Assembly: GCF_018139145.2 (NCBI RefSeq) | Contig: NC_059477.1 | Coordinates: 17,719,522-17,783,521 of the forward strand | Source of the DNA: Gymnogyps californianus | Lineage: Eukaryota > Chordata > Aves > Accipitriformes > Cathartidae | Direction of reading: 5' to 3' | Length of the DNA stretch: 64,000 nucleotides | Part shown: piece by piece, positions 25,931-36,028 of the stretch | Layout of the letters: each line of letters begins with the position of its first letter | Position numbering within the stretch: the first letter of the stretch is position 1 | Position numbers and translations under genes: made by a program | The notes under the pieces: model-generated | Database searches by the model: none | The model's input: only the letters and a program-made list of their open reading frames with translations | Told to the model about the DNA's origin: nothing

Positions 25931-26329
25931 TTATATTACAGACATTATAGCAGAAACAAAAAGCAGCTTGAGTGAGTTTGCTGAATCCTTGTGATACCCG
26001 TAAGAGGGTCCAGTAGCAACAGAGCAAGGGGAAAAATGGCTGGTTTTTATCCCACATAGATTCCTTCTCTGCCTACTCTTGGCTCGTTCTTTCTCATTCC
26101 TTCTGGCCACCAGATGAATCTGCAGCATCTCCTGCAGCTGCTGTGTGGCAATAAGTCCCTCCAGCAGCTGTGGAGCTTTGGCCAGACTGTCCCTGAGATG
26201 TCTATTATATTCTGTTATGGCATCTGACACTGTAGCTTGCAGCCATAAGAGGAAAGTGAGTTGCAGTTGCAAGGATGCCTGTTTGGCTGCTGCAGAATTG
26301 CTTTTTTCTCCATATCTATGAATCATCAC
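25931..26329 (-). other. Unassigned 132-codon open frame in intron
   Basis: The longest minus-strand open frame in this intron. Its translation is rich in Leu, Gln and Ala in the middle (LQLQLTFLLWLQATVSDAIT), then a Q-rich helix-like part (LLEGLIATQQLQEMLQ) and a basic cluster (RRNEKERAKSRQRR). This looks more protein-like than the neighbouring frames, as if it came from a DNA-binding or transposon-derived helical protein. I do not recognise the family. No promoter, splice signals or second exon is evident. It could be a decayed transposon piece or chance. Confidence 0.2.
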
Positions 26330-26869
26330 CTTATGTTAAGTAACTTCTCTCTGCTCTTCTCCCTCCTTATTTGTATTGATAGTCCACAGAGTTTTTGGAG
26401 CTTGGGCACTATACAATAATGTCAGTGCTAATCCAGTCCCTTTCCTCAGCAGCTAGACCTCCTCTGTATTCCAAACTCACAAATATATTATGCCAGCAGT
26501 CCAGCCAGCATTCCACATGGGTTTTTTGTTCGTTTTTTTTGTTTGGTGGTGTTTTTTTTGAAAACAGAGTTTGTCATCTGTTGATCATGTCCAAAAGAAG
26601 TATCTGCTTCCCTCTCTGCACTTTCTGTTCATTGTAGAAAGGTCTTTGGCTGTGATACGTCCTGGTAGGTACTATCTTGTTGATAGGATATCATTTGATT
26701 GAAATAAACTTGTGTTTGCACAGTGTGTTGCTCTGTGAGTAGTAACTGTAAGGCAGTACTGCTTTTTGGTGTCACCTGCGAAGACTCGGAAATCAAGAAA
26801 AACCACCTTGAAGGCATATCAGAAAAAGCAGGTGTAACAGTTGGGCATTAAGAGATGCTGAAGGTCATC

Positions 26870-27462
26870 TGTCCTGGTTTTGGCTGGGATAGAGTTAATT
26901 TTCTTCCTAGTAGCTGGTACAGTGCTGTGGTTTGGATTTAGTGTGAGAATAATGTTGATAACACTCTGATGTTTTAGTTGTTGCTAAGTAGCGCTTATCC
27001 GAAGTTAAGGATTTTTCTGTTCCCCATGCTCTGCCAGCAAGCAGGTGTGCAAGAAGCTGGGAGGGAGCATAGTTGGGGCAGCTGACCCGAACTAGCCAAA
27101 GGGATAGTCCGTACCACAGAACGTCATGCCCAGTATATAAACTGAGGGGAGTTGGCCAGGAGGGGCGGATCGCTGCTGGGGCATCAGTCAGTGGGTGGTG
27201 AGCAATTGCATTGTGCATCACTTGTCTTCTCCTGGGTCTAATTTCTCTCTTTTTGTTATATTCCTTTTCATTACAATTATTATTATTGTTGTTATTATAT
27301 TTGTATTATTACTGGATTTTTTTAATATTTTAGTTATTCTACTGTTCTTATCTCAGCCCACAAGTTTTACATTTTTTCCCCGATTCTCCTCCCCATCTCA
27401 CTGGGAGGAGTGAGCAAGCGGCTGCGTGGTGCTTAGTTGCTGGCTGGGGTTAAACCACAACA
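26870..27462 (+). mobile_element. Solo LTR, avian ERV family, copy 3, with TSD
   Basis: The same LTR family, here in the sense direction. It begins TGTCCTGGTTTTGGCTGGGA and ends GGTTAAACCACAACA. The five bases TCATC occur at 26865-26869 and again at 27463-27467, a perfect target-site duplication. The TATA box (TATATAA, 27134-27140) is followed by an (ATT)n tract at about 27270-27312. The usual ATTAAA word before the TTATCTCA block is mutated in this copy. It is a 593-bp solo LTR in the opposite orientation to copies 1, 2 and 4. Confidence 0.95.
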
Positions 27463-28828
27463 TCATCTTATGTTGAATGCATTTATAGTTAATAAAAATG
27501 ATGTAGTGATAGTGATCATCTTTTTAAAAAGCCAGAAGGCAAATTTTTGAAGTTCAGGCAAGTATTACCAAATGTTAACTTGGCAAATTTGAATGAATCA
27601 CTCATGCTGTCAAAAAGATAACACACAAAATAATCAATAGCATCAAATAAAAATCTACAGAACTGCCGTTGTCTCTTGTCAAATGTTTTACATTTTCCCT
27701 ATAAATAAGATTATTTATATTGATTCTTTGGATATGGAGGGTAGTGAAGCGGATAGGAGGTAATTAAAAGCATAAATCTCAGGAACTTGTGAAGGTAATT
27801 TTCTGTTTTGTAGACAGAACTGACAAAATGATGAAAGTTGTTAGCTCCAACATGACAGAAATATTGCACGATTATAGGGTACAGGGTTATAATGTGCTGA
27901 AAGTTCTGTTCAAATAACAGCTATTTAACAGAGCTTTTAACTAAGTTTGGTTAGATATTCAAAATATGAGTTGACTTCTTATGACATGGCTGATCTTCAC
28001 AGCTCTGATTTTTCTATGTCGTTTTCAATAGTAATCTACCTTAGTATTTGGAGCAATTAGGTTTTAGAAATCTGTTGAGAACAGAATTGAAAAAATAATG
28101 CATGGCTTTGGTATAAGAAATGTATGAATACTTCAGTTTTGCAGATTTCTTCAATTATATCTATTATTAATATCAAATGTGATAAAACTAAATTTTTCAG
28201 CACCACTTCCTAATTTGTCACTTCATGTAATTGTTATTAAAGTTATGATTCTAGTCTAAATTCTTCTTAATTTAATACTCCTCACATAAATATGCATACC
28301 CTTACAATATGGTTCTAACAGGTAAACTATGTGATCAAACATTTGGTAGTCCTCTTACTATTTTAAGAAAGGGAGCTGTATAGTTTAAGACCTGCTGTGA
28401 ATTAAAATGACAATATGTTATGGATATAAATACCTCTGTGCTCCTCCAATCTTGCACAGTTAGATGCCTTCTCTAATAGGACCACTGCCGTTGCAGCCAT
28501 GTCAGGAGAGCTCTCATAGGGATGCTGCACACGCTTCGTTAAACCACTTGTCCTTACTGCCTAATGTAATGCAATTATGGTTAGCCTAGCTACTTCCACA
28601 CTAAGAGCTTTACCTGCAAAAACAATCAATTTTTTTGTACTTGAGACTATGTAGTTATGATGGAATTCTGTAGTTATCAGGAATTCTGGAAGTCATGGCC
28701 TTGCTTAGATCCATGCTTTTACAAGAATACTATTACTTATCTTCCAGTGCTACTTAGGCCTTATTTATATCTTTCAGACACAAATTCCATTGATTTCAAA
28801 ATAAGCTTGGGTAATTCAAGCTATTGAA

Positions 28829-29417
28829 TGTCATGGTTTAACCCCAGCCAGCAGCTAAGCACCACGCAGCCGCTTCCCCCTCCCCCCTCCCAGTGGGGTG
28901 GGGAGGAGGAGGAAAAAGAAGTAAAACTTGTGGGTTGAGATAAGAACAGTTTAATAACTGAAGTAAAATAAAATACACTACTAACTAATAATAATAATAT
29001 AATAATAATAATTGTAATGAAAAGGAACATAACAAAAAAAAGAAATAACACCCAAGAAAAGACAAGTGATGCACAATGCAGTTGTTCACCACCCGCTGAC
29101 CGATGCCCCAGCAGCGATCCGCCCCTCCTGGCCAACTCCCCCCTGTTTATATACTAAGCATGACGTTCTGTGGTATGGAATATCCCTTTGGCTAGTTCAG
29201 GTCAGCTGCCCTGGCTGTGCTCCCTCCCAGCTTCTTGCACACCTGCTTGCTGGCAGAGCATGGGAGACTGAAAAATCCTTAACTTCGGATAAGCGCTACT
29301 TAACAACAACTAAAATATCAGTGTGTTATCAACATTATTCTCACACTAAATCCAAACCACAGCACTGTACCAGCTACTAGGAAGAAAATTAACTCTGTCC
29401 CACCCGAAACCAGGACA
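28829..29417 (-). mobile_element. Solo LTR, avian ERV family, copy 4
   Basis: A 589-bp element begins TGTCATGGTTTAACCCCAGCC and ends GAAACCAGGACA, the same family and strand as copies 1 and 2. The TATA word on the minus strand is near 29144-29152. The flanking bases are TTGAA and ATAAT, so no 5-bp duplication is visible. Either the flank has mutated or the copy arose by ectopic recombination between LTRs. Only 1.4 kb separates it from copy 3, which points the other way. Confidence 0.93.
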
Positions 29418-30248
29418 ATAATTTAGGATGAAGACCTGAATATTATGAGGATATTGTAAGTGTTCTGAAATAATTATAAAATAAGGAAATTCTGTAGTAA
29501 AGATATGCCCCCTGAAATTGGAATCAGCTTGATGTATAAAAGTGGGCAGGTACACAGGTGTTGAGAGGTGGTCCTTCTACAGTGTATGTTATGACTATAT
29601 TTAGGACATGTTAGATTTTTTTTTTTTTAGCTTAAAATTATGTAAAACTTTTTATGGTATGCAGGAAGAATTTATCTTTGTAGATACTCCAGAGCAGAAT
29701 AGAAGTTTTCAGGTTTATTACATATCTGTTAAGTTTTCCAGTTGTAAATTGTCTATGTGGTTGAACTGTTATTGGCAGAAGCTTTTGTGATATTTTCAAC
29801 AAAATATTTTTCATTGGAGATTACCATTGTATTGACACCAAATGAATACAGCATTTGAGATAAAATTGCTGTTGAGGAGACTTCCCGTCCAGGGCAGAAT
29901 TCCTGCTTTATAAAGATGCAGTAGTGAGGGAGAAGAAATAGGAGCTATGAGCCACCATGTTCAGTTCCATTTAGTTATGGCACTCCCCTGGTATTGCAGA
30001 GCTTAAGGCATGAACCCAGACTTCCCACGTGGATACTTCAGAGTCTCCCTTTATTTCTGTATTTCTCCTTCCTAATGTTATGCTGCTTTACATATATTTC
30101 ATTTTATATGTTAATTGTCAGACCGGATAATGTGGTAGCAGATTGAAGCATTCAGCTTAAGTGTTGGCAGTCCAAAGGTCTTATTTCCATCAAGACCTAT
30201 TGAAGGGCTACTTCAGCTGATCCTGAAGAAACCTGAAAAAAATCTTAA

Positions 30249-30255
<7 letters not shown>

Positions 30256-30280
<25 letters not shown>
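30256..30280. repeat. CA dinucleotide microsatellite
   Basis: About twelve uninterrupted CA units preceded by TCTCTCT. A simple repeat that may be length-polymorphic. Confidence 0.97.
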
Positions 30281-30281
<1 letters not shown>

Positions 30282-32794
30282 GAACCATTAGATTTAGTCA
30301 AACCTTGCATCAGGTTGTTATTGAAGGGATCTCATAGGTTAATATTTCATCTCTTTATGTAGTAATAAATTCAGTTAATTAATCATTCACACACCAAATA
30401 GATTCTAAAACTCAGTCATTTGTGAACTGTCAAAATGAATAGCGCTGATTTCAAATATACTGTCAGTCATTGCTCCTGACAGGGATAATTTTCTGTAATC
30501 TTTTGTACTGCAGTCTTACCTGAATTTCAAAGTTTTCTTAAAGGTAATACCACTATCAATGAATCTGTATGATCTTTATGTTTCCTGGTTATCTGTATCT
30601 TTCTATATATACATATCTATACATATACATATTTAAGTTTATGCAAAGTAAAGCTACTGAGGTTATTTTAAGCACTATAATATGCTAATGATATTCACAT
30701 TTATTTTAGAAAGCATGTTTACATGTAGAAGATGAAGATTTGCATTGTTGATGTTTTATTAGATGCAATCTAGTATATAAGGCTAACGTATTGTATGTAG
30801 TCTCACAATTTAACATCCTGATGCTTAGATTTCAAATTTAATAGTTTGGAGTTGAAAGTAGCAATTAACTTTAGATTTTAAATAAAATGTAACATTTGGA
30901 TCATTTGTGTGTCTCAATGAAATATATTTTTAAGAGAGGAAAAACTTGTCCTTTCTTACAACCAAGTCATTAATCCTTATATCATAGAAGGCTTTCTTAA
31001 AAGAAAAAAAATCATAAGGTTTAATTGGTTGGGGATTTTTAATTACCACTTGAAGACTGTGAATGGAACTAAAAATCTAGATTGCTTAAAGAGAGGACGG
31101 GCATCCTCCCCCCACTTTAAGGTGTAGAAATTTAAAAAACGATGGGAGAAAATTGCATATTTATTTGTCTGTCAATGATATTCTTAATTATTTGCAACTG
31201 AATTCAAAATACAGCTTTTCACTAAGCCATGATCTTCTAAAGATTTAGACATATGTTTAGTGTCTTAAAATATGCATCCTGTTGATCAAAAGGTAATGCC
31301 AGGCAAATGCATAAGCACTTTTGTGGGATTTGGCCTGTTAGTACAAAGGTGTTTTTTTGCATTCTGGTATGTAATGTCACATTTATTGCAGCTTAAAGCT
31401 TTTCCTGTTCATTAAATCTTACTAGCCAGGACTTGATGACTTTCTATACTTTCTAATAAGTAGGGGGATTCCATTTTAAAATGTTGCAATGTGTATATAT
31501 CAAGCTAGTAAGCCACAGTCAGTTTTAGAACCAAGTGGAAATTAGATTTTCCTTTTATGTAGGGAGTTCTTTCATATGAAATATTTTCTTATTCCACTTT
31601 TTCAAAAAGTGTCCTCCTTAACCTCATAAGCATTTCATTTAAAAATTATAATAATAGCAGTTCAATGGTGACATTTAATTTTGATTATATAAGCAATAAA
31701 TTTAACTTAATCTTTTTGAAATAAAAAATTAAATATTCCAATAATATTGAATTGTGGCATAGATAAATTATTTTACTATAGAATTGATTCATCCCTACAG
31801 TAAATGCAGCCCTATACACTGGAAAAAATTATTATGCAATTAAAAAGCATCACAGTACATGAGTACAGAGAAATTCATTAAGGTTATATACCTTTATTTT
31901 GGCTTTTCCTAACTTCTTTTATTTTCTCAAATATTGTTTTGATGATACAGAATTTGCATGAATTAGTTGTACTTAGTTTAGTTAATGTTAATGATGATCA
32001 AAAAGTACATTCAGTATCCATTTAAAATATTGCATCCCTAAGATATTTACTCTTAATTTCATTTTATATTTTGTTGGGGTTTTATATTAAAACTGGTAAA
32101 TTATCTTTCTTTTATACATGTGACTTTTAAACGTTTTATGTACAGAACTTCCTTTGGATTATCAGAGCAAATGAAAGTAAATGTTTGGCTTCTTGTCTTA
32201 ACTAAAAATGAAATTTTTTATGTCATGACTTATTTCAAAGATATGTTTAGTATTTCAATGATGTATGTTACAAAGCTTGTAACCTGTACTGTATTGCTGT
32301 ATTTGTGTCAGAAACAAGTTTTAAATGGGACTTGGAGCAAATATGTTTGCCTTTAATGTGACTTGTGCAAATTTTCTATAAAACTAGAGTTAGTAATGAT
32401 CAGGACATTAATAATCAGAATAATTGGTACCACTAATAATCAGAACTTGCACTCCAATTTCAGATTCCCACAGCTGTCCTTTTTTCTTTCGTTTACTATG
32501 ACTCCAGAAAACTCCAATGGTTTTTGTACCATGGTTACACAGAACACAGTTCTGTGTTGATATTGCGTTTCAGTTACCAAAAGGCAGCTGAATCAAATGA
32601 TTTATCCCACAGTGGATAATAAGCAAACTCTGAACTTCAGGTGTATCTGAAAGGGTTAGAAAATAGTGCTTATGTGGCTAGGAAGCGTTGCTTCAGTACC
32701 TCAAGGAACGGTCCTCTGACTTCATGTTTGAAGAGAGTATCTGTGTTTCTACTCACAGAACAGAGATGAATTGAAAGAGCCTAAAACACAAAGG

Positions 32795-32965
32795 TTGAAC
32801 AAAATCCAGCCACTGGAAGTTGAAACTAGACAAATTCAGTGTAGAAATAAATGGTATGTACTTAACTGACAAAGTGAAGCACTGAAACAATTTACCAAAG
32901 GTAGATTTACCATCCCTAGCTACTTTAAAATCAAAGCTGGACAATTTTTTTCCCCAAAGGAATAT
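32795..32965 (+). repeat. Old CR1-type LINE 3' fragment, sense
   Basis: The order AAAATCCAGCCACTGGAAGTTGAAACTAGACAAATTCAG, then GCACTGAAACAATTTACCAAAGG, then 'taaaatcaaagctggacaatttttt' follows the old amniote CR1 3' region closely. It is the same family as the copy near 13.7 kb. It is truncated at both ends by decay. (The named words are at 32802-32840, 32878-32900 and 32926-32949.). Confidence 0.75.
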
Positions 32966-35140
32966 GGACTAGTTCAAACAGTTTTGGAAAAGGCTGGTGT
33001 TTTCAGAAGCCCTGCTTAGGTGGTCATAGCAATACCTTTTGGCCTTATAATGTACAACTATGAATTTGATAATAAAAAGATTATAATAATTAAAAAATTT
33101 AAATCAAAAGTGAGTCCATTCACCACGTTTCCATGAGGCTTTGCTTGTGTTTATGGAAATTGTAATTTTCATTCTGCCTGCGCTTGTTTGTTCTCAACAG
33201 GTCTCATGTACACTATATGGGGATTGAATGAAGGGAATCAAAGACTGTAGTAGGTTATTACTGATATTGCAGGCATTATTATTGCAAATATCAGCAGAAA
33301 GGCTTATTATCAAGGAATTGACTTACTAAGTCTTTCTCTTGAGTGCACTTATGTCTCTTACAGGCAGCATATGATCCTATCAACAGCATATATATGTGCA
33401 GAGCATAGAGTTTAAATATTTAAAGGGACATCATCAACTTGAGAATGCTTGAGTGGAAAATCTTATACTTGCTATTATTTAAAGTTAAAAGTATTGGAAT
33501 GGAAAGGGTATATATACACCTCAATTTTTAGCTTCACTTTTTGTACACTGTATCGTGTGAATAGTTTATTTTTGTTGGTGGCAAACACTCCTAGTGCATC
33601 GTGTAGCAACAGCAAAGCTTAAGAGAAATGGACAAAACCCAGCAAGGGTGGAGAGAGACAGGGTGAGACTCCTGTGCCTGCGTAAGGCCCATCAACATAA
33701 CAGGGTGCAAACAGATTTGTGCTCCTCTACCCACATTCAGAAATGAAGAGGTCCAACCCAGAAGTTGACAAGTGTCCCTTTAAGTAGTGCACATAGTAGT
33801 AGTGGTATAGCTGTTTAGTTGTTCCTTTATAATCCTTAAATTGTGTTTGTACACGTGTTAATATTTCAAAGGTTTTAAAATCAAGAAATAGTTTAATAGC
33901 AATTGATGAGTAGACTCTACTGTTTTTATAATAGTTTTTTAAAAAAACTCAATTTCAAAGGAATTCAAAGTAAAACTTATCTAGCAGCCTTTCTTACTGA
34001 ATGCTTGCTTATTGAAATCTCCTAATAAAGAAAAGACTCAGCCACAACATGTCACATACACTATCCTTTCGAGGTGGAAAACACTGTGTTACGCAGGGTG
34101 TATAATCACTTAAGAAGCTTCGGCGCTACAAACTTCACTCCTCTATTTTAGTGGCAGTTCTCCATCAGTTTTAACGGTGCATATAATTTTTGTGAGGACT
34201 CCAACACACTGTCTATTCTCTTGTCTGGTCCAGCTGTTTCTACTCTTCATTTACACTCTACCGTATGATAAAATTGTTATTACATGCTGTCCCAAGGTGA
34301 CTGTATCGTAATGCCTCTTTCTGCTGATATTAAAAGGATTTTCCTCATTATGGCAGCACTCTTTATGGAATTCAAACGTCTTGGATGTTATAGTTGCTTT
34401 TTATAAAAAGCATGTGACTTGTTTCATGGCTTGCTTCATTTAACACAGTGAACTAAATAAAATAGTCCTAATCAATTGAAGAGAGAGAATGTGTTTTTGC
34501 ATGAACATAGTAGAAGTTTACTTGCACTGATGTTTTTATATGCCAGGTGCCAAGGTGTGGTCATCTGGTTACATGAAGCATGCTTTCTCTGAGTGTTTCA
34601 CTTGGAAATAAACTACAATATTAACTTTTTAGTTAATATGTAACCTTCAATAGAGGCGCCTAGTAGTATGTCTGAAATAATTTTTTAAAGTTATGTTTGG
34701 AAATACTAATAATGCAAAGCTATTGCTGACTAGTACAATGTTATGAAAATACACTGTGTTTGTATAAAATTATGTTTCTTACCCATTTTTGGTAAATTAA
34801 TTTCTTAAGAAGTTAAGAAAAACATTTAAATTCATTAGCTGAAATTTCCACGCTTTGGAGTGTGTATTAAGCATGTAGTTCCTTAGTTTTGCACCCAACA
34901 AAGTGGCCTGATTTGTCAAGGCAGCTGGTTATGTAGAGTCAGGAACAATAATGGGGACTCACTGAAAAAACAGACATTTATTTATGTGTCTAGCTTTAGC
35001 TGTGCAACTTCAAAAACACTGACCTAGTTTCTGAAGATAGTTTTAAGACAAAGGTCAAGTAAATATTACATCTCAGTATATTTCTACTGTTCTGTTTGGG
35101 CAGACCAAGAAGAGTACGTTATATATAAAGCACTTTAGCC

Positions 35141-35159
35141 AAAAAAAAAAAAAAAAAAA
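35141..35159. repeat. Poly-A run
   Basis: Nineteen A in a row. It might be the tail of a retrotransposed sequence, but I see no recognisable body upstream and no duplicated flanks. Confidence 0.9.
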
Positions 35160-35865
35160 GGGAAGATAATAAATATAAGCTCCTCTCCTTCCTGTCCTTC
35201 AGGTTCTTATTTTCTTAGTCTTTGGAAAAAATTGTTAAAAGGCAATTTATAAAACAAGACTGATAAGTATTTAGTTTTCTGTGTTTTACTTGGGTCTGCT
35301 GAAGTTTATAGATAATGGTGTTTCTTCATTTTAACCCTTCTTGCTTGATCTAATAGTGAAGTCATAATGTCATTAATGCCTGTTTCAGTTGCTGTTAGTG
35401 TAATGATGTGTAATGATACTTTGACTTTTGTACTAGATCAAACAGAAGGAAAAATGGATCATTTAATCATGTTACAGCATGCTTCTAACTACAAGCAATA
35501 AAGACTAGGGAACAGTACATGAAAATTGTGTAGCATCTTTCTCAATTGGATGTGTTTACATTTGTGTAGTGCTTTAAATCTTTAAGCACCATGGAAGCAA
35601 AGAATTACATTAGGAGTGATAGAGCTTTATGTAATCTCGAAGCCTCTTTTTCCGAGTTACTGAAAACATGTACCATTCATTAAAATCCTTTCGTTTGAAT
35701 ATATAAGAACGTATATCTAGGAAAACTGTTACTGTAAAGCTACTAAAATTTTCTAGGTGGAATAATATGGTGCCTACTATTGAAAGTGTCACTTTTCTGC
35801 TTTGTCATCCATTATGTTGTATACAAGTACAGAAAAAAGTGAGCCTGATTTGTTCTCCTTTGTAG

Positions 35866-36028
35866 AGCCAGGCCGAGGCCCACTACAAAGGAAGTAAACA
35901 TGCCAAGAAGGTCAAAGCACTAGAGGCAACGAAAAATAAACCCAAAGTTGGTTCTTCCAAGGACAGCGCAAAGGCTAACACAAGCTGCTCCACCACGCCA
36001 GTCACAGCCAACATCTCTGACAAATCAG
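35866..36028 (+). CDS. ZNF385B: ZNF385B exon, second half of zinc finger 2 and linker
   Basis: A 163-nt exon of 54 codons plus one base (residues 81-134). It opens SQAEAHYKGSKHAKKVKALE, supplying the two His of finger 2. Joined to the previous exon it gives the exact CX2CX12HX5H spacing of matrin/JAZ fingers, which in this family are linked to binding structured RNA or DNA and to nuclear localisation. The rest is a Lys-, Ser- and Thr-rich linker ending SDKS. The acceptor is TTTGTAG ending at 35865. The donor is GTCAAT at 36029, weaker than its neighbours because +3 is C. If the intron is not removed, translation stops two codons later (TGA at 36034-36036). Confidence 0.96.

Larger units (their letters stand above)
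20984..35865 (+). other. ZNF385B: ZNF385B intron, 14.9 kb
   Basis: Intron between the two halves of zinc finger 2. It contains an 89-nt hairpin (23790-23878), a 132-codon minus-strand open frame (25931-26329), two LTR copies in opposite orientation (26870-27462 and 28829-29417), a CA microsatellite, an old CR1 piece near 32.8 kb and a run of 19 A at 35141-35159. The 29.4-35.8 kb part is strongly AT-rich and nearly free of young repeats. Apart from the items listed separately I see no gene. Confidence 0.9.

Noticed and set aside
26907..27221. Similar 104-codon frames in the LTR copies (also near 6760, 17482 and 29066)
   Set aside because: They are the same LTR sequence read in the antisense direction, so their similarity comes from repeat homology, not from a gene family.
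6501..29417. A full provirus bounded by the LTR copies
   Set aside because: The intervals between copies contain host introns and an exon, no gag, pol or env sequence, and separate target-site duplications at two of them.
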